From Vitrella brassicaformis (Eukaryota; Sar; Vitrellaceae), in assembly GCA_001179505.1 (NCBI GenBank), contig CDMY01000989.1, forward strand, positions 151,639 to 215,638: a DNA stretch of 64,000 bases. Direction: 5' to 3'. A program made the position numbers and the translations under genes. Positions 1-10,702 of the stretch are shown piece after piece. The first letter of the stretch is position 1, and every line of letters starts with the position of its first letter. The notes under the pieces are model-generated. The model did not search any database. It was not told where the DNA came from and worked only from the letters and a program-made list of their open reading frames with translations.

Positions 1-111
1 GACAAGGATCTTGACGAGGCGTGGAGGTTCGTGGAGGCTAAGACTAGGCCTTATCTGCAGCAGAGGGCGGCCACACAGGCAATCAGCCAGGCAATCGGCC
101 GGCCTGCATAG
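1..111 (+). CDS. 3' end of an unidentified gene (partial)
   Basis: The first 111 bases read open in frame 1 for 36 codons and end in TAG. The peptide begins DKDLDEAWRFVEAKTRPYLQ and finishes with a Gln/Ala-rich tail. The leading segment could be an amphipathic helix, and the spacing of Ala, Phe-Val and Arg-Pro slightly recalls the last helix of dual-specificity phosphatases. That is too little for a family call. The rest of the gene lies outside the window. It is convergent with the minus-strand gene ending at 790. Confidence 0.5.
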   Translation, partial: DKDLDEAWRFVEAKTRPYLQQRAATQAISQAIGRPA

Positions 112-789
112 ATAGCCTGGGTGTCTTAATCGTGTTTCATTACTCTTCCTTACTGAATGTGTGAGTGCTTGGCTGGTGCGTTTCGCTGTGTGGATAGTAC
201 AATTCACACACACATACGCACTTACACGCCAGCCATCCACTCGTTTGTGGCGCTGATCTCCCTCCGTCTGTCAGTTTCTCTCTGTCTGCGTCTGTCTGTC
301 TGTCCACCCCATGGGCAATCAATAGGTGATTGCCCTCGGCTTGCCTGCTGTGCGTAGGTCGTGCAGGCAGGCAGGCAGGGAGGCAGGCACCTTAGACAGG
401 CGTGTATGTGTGCGTGTAGTCTTATCCGTGTGTGCGTCTGTGACCCATAGTGAGTTTGGTGGTTGTGCTGTGATCGATGGACCACGGTTCGATGTGCGCA
501 TATATATAAGGAATTCAATGTTCGATTCTGTGGTCCTGGGCCCAACACCCACCCACCCACATCGCGTATGCGATGCATCTCACATCTGAAGTAAGTAAAC
601 ACACACACACATCAAGTCCCAGCCAGAGATATATGCGACACACGCACATCACACACACAGACCAGTACATAGAATAGACGACCTATACAAAAAAACTAAT
701 CAAACGCAGTCAGTCTGCCTGTCTGCCCAGTCAGTCACAGGTGGGCCCTCGCCACGACTGTCTGCTCCACACAATAAGTATATACTATG
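112..789. other. convergent 3' spacer, no gene seen
   Basis: This is the spacer between a plus-strand stop at 111 and a minus-strand stop at 790. It holds CA and TCTG/CAGG tracts (for example around 190-215, 275-300 and 360-390). Open frames here are short and dominated by repeat-encoded Cys-Val or His-Thr runs, so none is reported. Confidence 0.6.
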
Positions 790-2316
790 TCACTTGGCCG
801 GGGCCCCCTTGGCCATTTTCTTCTTCTCCACTCGCTGCTGCGCCCGCCGGCTGGCCCGACTGCCGCCAGATGACGCAGACCCAGCACACACGGAGGCGGA
901 CGCCTTGGAAGCGACGGCACTGACTAGCCGCACCACCTGCAGACAGACAGACAGACAGACAGATGGGTGAGTGAGTGAGTCGGTTTTGGTATCGCTCACG
1001 GGGTGGTCGTCGTCGTCTGTCGTGTACCACAGGTGACCGGCATCCATCAGCCGCTTCAGACGCTGGAAGCAGTCCAGCTGTGGCCACGCACCGCACGCCA
1101 CACAGACAGACAGACAGGCAGACAGGAAGGAAGGAGGAGCGCCGTGTGCAGATGATCCCTGTAATAGCCCATGGCTGTACTTACCTGTGCGATGCGGTCG
1201 GCCATGAGGTTGCTGTGGGTCTTGCCAGCGGAAACCTGCTCGTCGCCATACCTGCACACACAGACACATGGAGAGAGAGTTGGCAGACAAACACGTCCCG
1301 CACACGCCCACAACCGCACCCACGCACTCATTCGTCGGTTGGTTCGTTCCCTCACACACACTTACTTGACGATTTCCACGAGGATTTCCGCCGCCATGTC
1401 GCGGTATTCTTCCTCGCGCATCGTCACCTCCCCAGTGACGAAGCCCACCAGCGTCTGGCACACGGCGGCGGGGAGGGCCTCATACTCGGCCAACTGCACA
1501 CACACACAGGCACACAGCCATCCCGTATCGTGGCCAGCAGGTGTGTTGGATTCAACCTTGCCTTGTGGGTGTGTTGGCGCGAAATGAGCCATATGGTTTC
1601 GATGCAGCGGCGGGCCACCATACCCTTGACGTAGTCGACAGGCATGCCGCGCAGCCCCCGCACGTCCCACTCGTTGCGTCCCAGCTGCCCGTCTGAGTCG
1701 CACATGCGCCGCAGCAGCACCGGCACAACACCGTGGTCCAGAAGCGCCGACAGATGACCTCCACCTGCATGTCAGTCCAACACACACACACACACACACA
1801 CACAGGTGTGTTGTTTGAGCCTCCCTCCCCCTCTCCCTCCCTCTCTCCCTCCCTCTCTCCCTCCCTCTCTCAATGAATTCAATTGTGGAGGTGGCGCGCA
1901 CGTGCGAGAGCGCGCGGGACGTTGACGGCCATGCTCATGTTGACGTAGCCCCAGCCGATGTTCTTGGCCCCCATGGCAGACACCAGACCCGCCATGGCCT
2001 CGGCCCTCGGCAGATGCTCAAACAACGGACCCAACACTGCACACGCACAGACAAACACACACGCACGCACAGCTGTCCGTTCTCTGTCATGTACCTACCT
2101 ACCGACCTTGTTTGCCCTTGTCCTCGTCGCCCTCGTAGACTACTTGCATGGTGAGCATGCGCCCCAGCACATACACCGCCGCCCACTGGGCAACCGGAGT
2201 GCTGCCAGGGGACGCCAGCACGGACACCAGCGGCTCCATGTGCGGCCTCACACGCGCCTTGAAGGCATCCACACGCAGCTTCTCCGATACCTCCTCTTTG
2301 CAAGCCACCACACACA

Positions 2317-2359
<43 letters not shown>

Positions 2360-3315
2360 GTCGCAGTGTGACAGGCAGCACACAGTGGGGTCCGGGGGCC
2401 GTCACCTTTGCTTACCCGACTCGTCTGCTCGTCGACTGACCTCTGCATTAGCAAGCAGACGGAATGCCATCCATTAAAGGGGCCGAGCCCGGACTCCCAC
2501 CCACCCATACACACACCTGTGAGCCTGGCGAAGCTTTGAATGGACTCCAGGAGGCCGGCGATCCTGTTGGCTCTCCTCTTCTCGTCCACTCCCCCCTCCA
2601 TCTGCTTGTCGCTCAAGATCACGCTTGTCGCCTCCCCGAACAGCCGATACCGCTCAGCAAGGCACGGCCTATCGCGCCGGGCCTGCGTCAGGAGGTCGAT
2701 GGCGGAGTCAGCCAGCTCGATGTGCTCGGGCGTCATGGCCGCGACGGCAGCACGCGCTAGGAGGTCGCCGTGGCTTTCTGTGATGGCCTCGCGGACGGCC
2801 GTGGCTTTCTCGTCCGGGGCCGAGCCCACCGAGTTGTGGTCTCGCATCGCCCCGCTCAGCATGCTGAACAGACCCATCTCGATGAAGGGGCGGTCCGCAC
2901 TCGGCGCTGCGGGGATGGCCTCCTTAAGGCGGCCCACCTCCCCCAACAGCAGCTGCTGGCCGGCCCCGCCCGCCAAGAGGTCGCAATGGATCTCCGACAT
3001 GGCCGCCATGACCATCGCTGACCGGCGGGCGAGCAATCGCTTCTGGGGGTCGGCCGACGTGTTGCACATGGAATGCACCAGGCTGCTGCGGAGGCCCTGG
3101 CCGACAGCGTCTGCTTGCATGGCCTTGAGGCTGTCCCGCACCGCTTCGTTCTTGGACCCGCCCGCCTTGTTGAGGTGACTGAGCAGCCGATGCAGCTCAC
3201 GGAGGTGCTGGCACCGCACGGCCGCGCCATGATGCGACGATTGGAAACCTCCCGCGGCGGCGAGAAGATCCAAGAGGGGAACACCGTGAGGCGTGCTGAT
3301 GTGACGGTCGGACAC
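790..3315 (-). CDS. ARM/HEAT-like alpha-solenoid protein, multi-exon
   Basis: The minus-strand gene ends at a TGA at 790-792. The large 5' exon (about 2517-3340) encodes Leu/Ala-rich helical repeats such as HLRELHRLLSHLNKAGG and AIDLLTQARRDRPCLAERY. Further exons at about 2099-2300, 1879-2040, 1590-1760, 1362-1495, 1190-1255 and 1000-1080 continue the pattern (for example MLTMQVVYEGDEDKGKQG, AMAGLVSAMGAKNIGWGYVN, QTLVGFVTGEVTMREEEYRD). The last exon is Lys/Ala-rich (KKKMAKGAPAK). Paired helices with conserved Leu/Ala positions fit an armadillo or HEAT solenoid, possibly UNC-45-like, but no diagnostic motif was found. The start is uncertain. The 5' exon is open upstream of 3315 without an in-frame ATG, and the first in-frame ATG is well inside it, so a further 5' exon is likely. 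Confidence 0.6.
1781..1871. repeat. (AC)n and (CTCC/CTCT)n microsatellites in an intron
   Basis: A 24-base AC tract at 1781-1804 is followed by a CTCCCTCC/CTCT tract at about 1821-1871. Both lie within an intron of the minus-strand solenoid gene. In the sense orientation the AC tract reads as TG. Confidence 0.85.
2307..2359. repeat. compound (CA)n(GA)n microsatellite in an intron
   Basis: A perfect CA run passes directly into a GA run. In the sense (minus) orientation it reads CT then TG, just upstream of the AG acceptor of the next exon, where it can serve as the pyrimidine-rich acceptor tract. Confidence 0.9.
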
Positions 3316-3663
3316 GACGAAAATGGCTGCTTGGAGGAGGCTTAACGACGAGATCTGGATGGTTGGTTATGGGCTAGAGAATGGAGAGAGCGGTTTCACA
3401 GACCGAAGCTGCGAGCTTTCCGATTTCTTGAGCAATGTGTGAATCGTAGTGAATTGAAGGCTGATCTCAGGCTGAGGAGGTCAGCTATCAACAATTCCAC
3501 CACCATGATTATTGTATCTCATCATCTATGTCGTTCCGTGCAGGTCGGCGGAGGGCGTGTGTGGTTGTACGCATGGATGGCCACACCCCTAGCAGGAGGG
3601 CCAGCCGCAGCCCCTCGCCTCCTCTGGTCGATCCATCGCAGCAGCCATGGAGTGATATAATGA
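3316..3663. promoter_or_regulatory. divergent 5' spacer between two genes
   Basis: This spacer of about 350 bases separates the 5' ends of a minus-strand gene and a plus-strand gene, so it should carry both promoters. Both neighbours lack a convincing first ATG in their first recognised exon, so small 5' exons may also lie here. A minus-strand ATG ORF of about 37 codons (from about 3515 downward) is one candidate. No core promoter motif was recognised. Confidence 0.35.
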
Positions 3664-6600
3664 AGGGCGTCGAAGGAGTTGCTGGAACTCATCTCGCCAG
3701 AGCAACTACAGGAGTTGTACGCAGATGAGATCGGCACCGACCCAGCAGCCGACGAATTCGAAGCGCCGCAACAGAGTCGCCAATCGGCCTGTATACGCCT
3801 CCAGGGGTCAATGGCATCAGCGTCACAGAGCGACGCGCACCCTGACCGTGGCTCGACAGCATCTCACGAGGCTTCGCCACCACCTCTCCGACCGCCACCG
3901 CCACCGCCAGTCATCGAACGCTCCCCGTCCAGTGCAGCATCCCCGCTCGACTCACAGCCACTCCCCTGGCGAGTCAAGCAGGCGGCGCACAAGGCCAAGA
4001 CCATCATAAAAACGGCCAAGAAGGCACTGGCGAGGGCGGGTCATCTTGGTCAAGAAGGCGTCTGCAGACGGCGGGCAGATCGACACCATCGGCTTTGGGT
4101 ATGACCTTGCCGGCCTCCAGCACACCCAGTGGGCCGCTGACACGACTGAAGCGGCGCTGGACGAGGCGATGGTGGCGGGGAAGGGCTTCATCGACGTCAT
4201 CGCCGCCACACCTCAGTGGGCCAGGGCGACACAGAAGCATCCCTCTGACCCCAAGTCGGGCTGCAAACATATTCAGAAATTTGTGGGCGGCATCCACAGT
4301 GAGTTCAGCACAACCAACCGCCACAAAGCCTTCAATGCCTTCGTATCGCGTCATGTCGTTCGTGTGTGTCGTGGTATGCAGTGAAGGCCGACCAAGTCCG
4401 CAGCTGTCCCGCTTATCTCGCCCGCTTCTCGACCTCACCATCACCGTCCTCACCACCCACCAGCAGCCCTTCTGTACCCCTGCATGCCGCTGTCCAGTTG
4501 GTGCTGGAGGTGGTGTTTCGGCACAAGCAAAGCCTACGCGACCGCCAGCTGAGCAGCGGCGAGATCTATCCACAACTACCGACAGAGGCACGGTTCGCCA
4601 TGCTTCAGCTGAAGGCGGCGTCGGAGGCCACAGGGGGCAGTGGGCGAGTTGGGATTACCCTCGAGCGGCACGCCGACTTTGGTTCGGCGGACTTGGTGTG
4701 CGTGTGGGCCGCGTCGCTGGCTCTGGAGGAGATACACGAGGCCGTCAGGTACATGGCGGCGATAGTCCTGTGGGGGCTCGAGCCCACAGATGTGCGGGCG
4801 GTGCATAGGGAGGTGTTCGTGGAGGCTCTCCGTGCCTCCTCGGACGCCCTTGGCCTTGACGATAGCCAGGTCAGGGAAGCGAGCACACCTCTCCTCACCT
4901 CTCCTCAAGATGTGCCTTCCTATCTGTCCGTCTGTCTGTGTGCTCGTCAGGTCGGTGAGTTGGTGGATGCCGATGGATCGGAGAACGACGAAAGCAACAG
5001 CGAGACAGACAGCCCCCATGCAGGTGGAGATTGGGCCGCCAGGGTGTGTTCGCCCTACAACTGCCTGCCTCCCGACGTCCATCACTCGTCAACGACAATG
5101 GCTGTCGACGAGCCGCCCGCCAAGCCGCCGTTGGCTTCGGAGGAGGTACTTCAGGCGCTCCGGGAGGAGGGGATGACGATTGGCGTGGTGAGGCGGCCAG
5201 GGGCTCACGGCTTTGTGTATGACCTTGCCGGCCTCCAACACACACAGTGGGCCGCTGACGCGACTGATGCGGCGCTGGACGAGGCGATGGTGACCGCCGA
5301 CAGTATTGATAGTGCGGCCACGGCAGCCGTTGGCACGGACTTCGTGCGAGGCATCATACTCTCACCCCAGTGGGCGAGGATGACAAAGCAGCACTCACCT
5401 CCCCCCAGACCGAGCGACAAGAAGATGCGGCAGTACATGGACAACGTACACGGTGAGTGAGAGCCTTCACACGACTGTATGTATCTTTGGATGGATGAAC
5501 GTCATCATCAAAGTTTACGTGTATGTTTTGTATTGCCTGTCTTGTGTTGTGCAGCGAGCGCTGAGCGCGTCAAGTCGTGTCCCTGCTCTTCCTGCCACAG
5601 CAACCCCTCCGACAGCCCCACCTGTAGTCTTGACGAGGCCGTCATCTTCATGCTGGAGATGATATCGCAGCTCAAGGAGACCCTCCGTGAGGCCGAGCAC
5701 ATGACGGGCGGCACCCATCATGGCCTGCCGATGGCGGCAGCCCTCAGCATCTTGCAGCTCAGGGCGGCATCGGAGGCCGTGTGTGGCCAGCCTAGCGGCA
5801 GTGGACGCGTCGGCGTGATCCTCACACCGCACCCAGCATTCGGCACGGCGAGTTTGGTCTCCGTGTGGGCGGGCTCCCTGCGCCGTGACGAGATAGCCGA
5901 GGCCATGGCCATGATGGTAGCCGGCATCTTGAGCGATGTAGAGAGGATGCGCCCGGTGATGCGGTGCATCATGAGGCAGTCCTGGCGGGCCTTCGGCGAA
6001 GCGTTCTTCCAGAGCTATGAACCGCTGGAGTTTGACATGTAAGGGATATCGTCTGAGCTCCATGTTCTCGATGTGAATTCGGCGTCGAATGTGCTGTGTC
6101 AGACTCGACGTGAATTCAGCAGAGTGCTCAGAAGACGGTGTGCAAGGACATGTGTTGGATGCGGGTGGCCCGGGTGCGAGAGGTGACGACGTGTCTGCGG
6201 GCGGCGGCGGCTCCTCCCATCCCACTCTGCCCCCGCTGCCAGCCTCTCCGCCCCCACAGCTGCACCACACCGACCTACCGATTGGTGACCAGCTCAAGAG
6301 CGCCATCAAGGCCGCCAAGCAGCTCATACACCAGGTGCGTGGGGCTGGCGAAGTCCAGCTCGGCGTCTGCAAGAAGAGGTCACAGCCAGGCGGGCCGCTG
6401 GACTCAGTCGGCTTCACCTACGGCGACGACCCCCAGCTGGCCGTGTGGGCGCGGTCCCTCAAGTGTGCGGACGTATGCAGGGCGCTGCAGGAGGCGTGTC
6501 TGTCGCGAGACCTTCCCATCGAGATCGTCGTGTGCCGATCGGGCCTCGAACCGGCGGGAGCACGGCGGGGTCCGGACATCGTCATCTACCGCAGACCGTC

Positions 6601-7762
6601 CCCAGACAATTTCATCCTCATCGTCGGCGTGGACCTATCGACAATGGCGGCATCGCGTCGGTCCTACTGGCTGGCTGACGAGGCATGGCAAGACGGTGAC
6701 CCGGTGGAAGAAGCTGTGAGGGTGTTCCGGGCAGCTGTCGACGATTACCAGGTCGTCGTGGCCGAACCGGAGATGGCGTCGTTCCGGCAGGAGTACCCCG
6801 AGCTGGCCAACAAGCTGCGGCAGGTGTGCGTGGCGGTTGAGGGATATCCGAGTGAGTCGTCGTCACATGTCAAGGTCGGCTTTGCCGAGGCGGTACCTGT
6901 GCAGTCAACAATGTCTCTGCCGATCCCCACATTCACGCACTGCTGGGCGGAGTCCCTGCGGCCGGACGACGTCAGCGGGGCTTTTGCGGAGCTCATGGGA
7001 TCCCTCTTTGGACAGCTGGCTGACCGGGGGAAGGGTGTGAGCCAAGAGACCTTCAAAAGCCTTTCGAATGGCCTCAGCCGGTTGTTGCGTCTCAAGGCCA
7101 TGCCGCCCAACTCACCGTCCGCCGCTGCAGCCCCCAGCCCCCCGCATCAGCTGAGGGGGACCACACTAGTGGGACGCGTGTCTGAGGGTGACATGCCAGC
7201 CGACGGCAGCGGTTCCTCGGTGGCAGTGGGGGGTCCGCGCGAGAGCGGGGGCGACGTGGTGGAGGGAAGCGGCAAGTCCATGCCGCCCCAAGACATCAGC
7301 ATCATGCTGGGCCCGCACCCACACCCGCCCCCAGACCGCCCTCCTCTCGTCAAGCGAGAAGACGAGGTCCTATCCATCGAGTCACGCCCACCAGCGTCGA
7401 AACATCGGCCCCAGGCAAAGGCCCCTCCCTCTGTGGAGGAGATAGACGAGCCCGACACCCCGCCCAAGCCCAACAGGCAGCCATGTGACAATTGGAAGTC
7501 ACACCGTGGCTTCGTCAGACCTCCTGGGGCCAGGCTGGAGGGGCTGGGGCGCAAGGGCATGGGAGAGAGACGGCATCTGGGGTCCGACAGCGGCAGTAGG
7601 GATGGCCGTCAGCAGCAGCAGCAGCAGCAGCAAGGTGGCACCGTGGCCGCGGGCGGCATGGCAAAGCACCAGGCGGGGGACATCAGAATGGTGTGGAGGT
7701 CATGCTCGGCTTCCACCAGTGGGGCATCCACCAGCACGCCTCTCGCTAGGTCAATCGCATAG
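3664..7762 (+). CDS. protein with three tandem two-part modules, function unknown
   Basis: The gene runs from an exon open after a TGA at 3661 to a stop at 7760-7762. The first in-frame ATG is at 3811, but coding-like sequence precedes it, so an upstream exon is likely. The product repeats an A then B module three times. A is preceded by a Lys/Ala helix and carries a V-x-V strand, then YDLAGLQHTQWAAD, ALDEAM and PQWAR (about 4046-4298 and 5160-5452; a diverged third copy at about 6270-6500). B has LQLKAASEA, GRVGITLERHADFG, VWAASL and an amphipathic helix (about 4570-4830 and 5740-5990; a diverged copy at 6790-7030). Introns at 4299-4381 and 5453-5554 sit at matching phase-1 positions, each followed by a V-K/R-SCP motif. 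A third intron, 6039-6102, joins what would otherwise be two genes in frame; the alternative is a second gene starting at ATG 6089. The C-terminus is Pro-rich with a polyQ run. No known family was recognised. Confidence 0.65.
7608..7632 (+). repeat. CAG tract coding polyglutamine
   Basis: A run of CAG codons near the C-terminus of the tandem-module protein encodes eight glutamines. It is in frame with the surrounding coding sequence. Confidence 0.85.
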
Positions 7763-7899
7763 ACACCATACAACGGACATAGACGCGCCTCACTTGCTTT
7801 TTTGTCCCTTCTTTGCGTGTATACGGCGATGTTTCGCATAGTTGTGGCGTTGACGAGAGGGATGGGCAGAAGGCCGAGGGGGTGCCACCATCCGCTGCG

Positions 7900-10340
7900 A
7901 TGCCGTCATCGACGGCAGAGGCGGCTCGGCCGAGTGACGACCAGCCCAGCAGCATCTCTCTACCCCATATGGCCGATCTCGAGGAGCTGCCGTCGTCCTA
8001 TGAGGCTGGACCACGCTATCGAGAAGGTGAACAACAGCCGGCAGCAGCAGCAGAAGCAGAAGCAGCAGTAGCCGAGAGTAGCCCCTCATGGCAGCAAAGC
8101 GACTACAGGTCCGACACAAGATTCGCCACACACACCACATACCACGGACGGCATCATTATGGCGTGCATGCATCCTCGTGTTGCGTGTGCGTGTACGTCT
8201 TTGCAGGGATGACGAGGAGCGTGAGGCACAGGTGGCCATCTCTGCGTCGCTGCAGCAGGCGGCTGACGAGTTGGAGCAGCTCAAGGGACAGGTCGCCGCC
8301 GCAGAGGAGCAAAGGACAGGGTAACCCATAGAACAGAACAGACACGTGAATGTTATGCCATCTCCGTGAACTATGTCTCCCCGTCGTTGCCCGTCAGTTT
8401 GGAGGCTGCCTTGCGTCACGTCCAGGGGGTGGTCAGACAGATGGAGGCACAGGAGGCACAGCTCACAGATGACAACGCCAAACTGCGCGAAACCAATCCC
8501 ATGTACGCAGGCGGGCAGGCAGGAAGGCATACACGTGTGGTTCTATCATTCATTTCCCGCCTGCCAGTCTGGATGAGGGCGAGCTGGCGTTGAAGGCCAC
8601 AGCAGAGGATGTGCGGCGGTTCCAGGCGGCCATCGACAGTCGATGGCATGACCTGCAGGCCATGACCACTGACGCATTCCAGCGGCTCGTCCAGCTCTCG
8701 TCACACAACACCGGCGGCGGACAGCCAGACGCTATCCCGAGCGACGAGCAGGACCTGCGCTGCACCCCACCTCCCGCCATACCACCGCCTCCGAGGAGCG
8801 ACAGGTGGACGGGCCGCAGGCAGCAGACGAAGCATCTGTTATCGTAGGCGTATCTGTGTCATCATGTGTGCAGCCCTCCACCACCTGCCGCTGCTGCCGC
8901 TGCTGCCGCTGCCGCTGCCGCTGCTGTTGCTGACCTCAACGTCACCCGTGCATCTGCGTTGGCTGCCATCCCGTCGAGCCCGAGTAAGAACAGCAATGCA
9001 TCACCAGTCATTGCAACTGTCATTGTGTGTTTCCCTTCTAGTGGATCTGTTTGTAGAGGAGAAGTTGGAGGAGTGGAAGTCGATTCTGGCCGAGCAGGGC
9101 GTCAGATGGACGCACTTTGAGGCACAGACGCAGGAACTCGCCTTCGGTAGGTCAGAATATCGCATCAGCCATGCGAATATCTGCCATCGTTGCACTGTGC
9201 AGAGCTGGAGTGGTTTGAGGTGTCCATGGAGACTCGAATGAAATACAACAAAAAGGTGTGGTTGATGCGTTGCTCCTCACAAGCTACTGTTTCGTCTGTT
9301 TCCATCAGCATCTCGAGTCTCTGCAGGACGAACCAGAGGATCCTTCCACGAGTGATCTTGCTGCAGACATCGCCAAGGCACGCCAACATGTAGAGGACAC
9401 CCATGCCGACATCCACAAGTACCCAAGACGGCACACACCGACCACACACGCGCATCGCATGGATGGCATGTGTGTGTGTGCTGTGTGTGGGCGTGTGGCG
9501 TGTTCTCGTCAGGTTGATCGTAGCTGTTAGCGAGGCCGAGGCCAAGAGGGCTGCATACAGAGCCAGGCTGCAAGGCCTGATTGATGACAACGAAGAACTC
9601 ATGCAACGCGATGCAGATCGGTGAGACCGATCGACCTGTCACTCGACATTTGCCTGTCTGTCTGCCTGGACGTCTGCCTGTCAGGTTGACCAAGGAGAAG
9701 CTTGACGGCCTCATGTCGGTTCCTGCCGCCATGCATTTCCAGCAGGCGGCCACCAGCGAGTCGACACGCCTCAAGCGGCTCCGCGACCAGTCCAACGAGC
9801 ACCTCATGAACCTCGCCAATGCATCATTCCAGAAAGATGTGGAGGGCCGCATCGCCGCCATGCGCGAGGCACGAGACAAAGAGGCGGCCGAGCAGCTGCG
9901 TCAGCAGAAGGAGGCCGCAGCCAAGAGCATCGCTGACATGCAGGCACAACTTGAGGAGGAGCGGGCCAAGCGTGAGGAGGCGGACAGCAACAGCAGCAGA
10001 CAGGAGGCCAAGGCCAACACGACGTGTGTGGTGTGTCTGGAGGGGCCCCCTGAGGTTATACTCATGCCATGCCGACACAAGTGCCTCTGCACCGGTACGC
10101 ACGCGGGTGGGGTGGGCAGCCGGGAGAGAGAAGATAGTGAGTGGTCTGTGATTCTCTCTCTCTGAATCACAGACCACTCACTATCTTCTCTCTGTGTGTG
10201 TGTGTGTGTGTAAAGGGTGTTTTGAGCGCATGAAGAAGGAGCACGTCAGCAAGAAGCTGCCGTGTCCCATCTGTCGAAAGCCGTGCATCAAGCAGCACTC
10301 GGGCGTGGTGTACGAGCAGGGGTGGCACCCAGACGACTGA
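7900..10340 (+). CDS. coiled-coil RING-finger protein, probable E3 ubiquitin ligase
   Basis: About eleven exons join cleanly from ATG 7900 to TGA 10338-10340. Exon 1 (7900-8109) is acidic and Ala/Gln-rich. The middle exons encode charged coiled coil (SLQQAADELEQLKGQVAAAE; QLRQQKEAAAKSIADMQAQL) interrupted by a Pro/poly-Ala stretch at about 8870-8930. The C-terminus is a C3HC4-type RING: CVVC, then PCRHKCLC, split by an intron, then CF and CPIC. RINGs of this kind recruit an E2 and promote ubiquitin transfer; the coiled coil probably mediates oligomerisation or substrate binding. The substrate is unknown. The intron inside the RING holds a perfect inverted repeat (10125-10193). The start is the first ATG in frame with the downstream exons and could be displaced by an upstream exon. 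Confidence 0.8.
10125..10193. repeat. perfect 30-bp inverted repeat (hairpin) inside an intron
   Basis: Left arm 10125-10154 and right arm 10164-10193 are exact reverse complements over all 30 bases, separated by a 9-base TC loop. The element occupies most of the intron that splits the RING domain, just before a TG tract and the AG acceptor. In pre-mRNA it would form a fully paired hairpin. Confidence 0.97.
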
Positions 10341-10702
10341 GTGATGAGATCACACCACCTCCTGGCAGCCAGCCATTGCCCAGACAGACGGACAGGCAGA
10401 CAGAGAGGCAGGCAGACAGGTAGCTGCACCATTGTGAAAGGAACCGCTAGGTGCTAGCTGATGGAGGGAGGGGTGTATGTGCATATATGTCATATGCATG
10501 CGTATCGACCGAGTATCTGTACATATGTATACGTAGGACACGCTGGCTGTGAGTAGGCGACATCTTCATGCATTAATGCATCGTTGGTGTCGCTCACACA
10601 CTTTAGAATACAGGCAGGGACGCACGCGCGGCGCATGAATATGCAGATCCGCCCACCCACCCACCCACACACCCAGCCAGACCAACAAGGCCAGTAAGTG
10701 AG
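10341..10702. other. convergent 3' spacer
   Basis: This lies between the RING gene stop and the stop of the minus-strand DHHC gene. It contains CAGA/CAGG tracts and an AT-richer stretch with short ATGCATAT palindromes around 10480-10535. No gene was seen. Confidence 0.6.

Noticed and set aside
222-608. Long open frames in the 3' spacer on both strands
   Set aside because: They are kept open by CA/TG and TCTG repeats, have repeat-like composition and begin at non-ATG codons.
6031-6042. TAA at 6040-6042 as a true stop separating two genes
   Set aside because: It lies in a GTAAGG donor; splicing to 6103 restores the frame and the module pattern A-B-A-B-A-B continues. Retained as an alternative, not preferred.
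8866-8990. Leucine/proline-rich plus-strand frame over GCTGCTGCC repeats
   Set aside because: The neighbouring frame encodes the poly-Ala segment that joins cleanly to flanking RING-gene exons; the Leu/Pro frame is a shadow.
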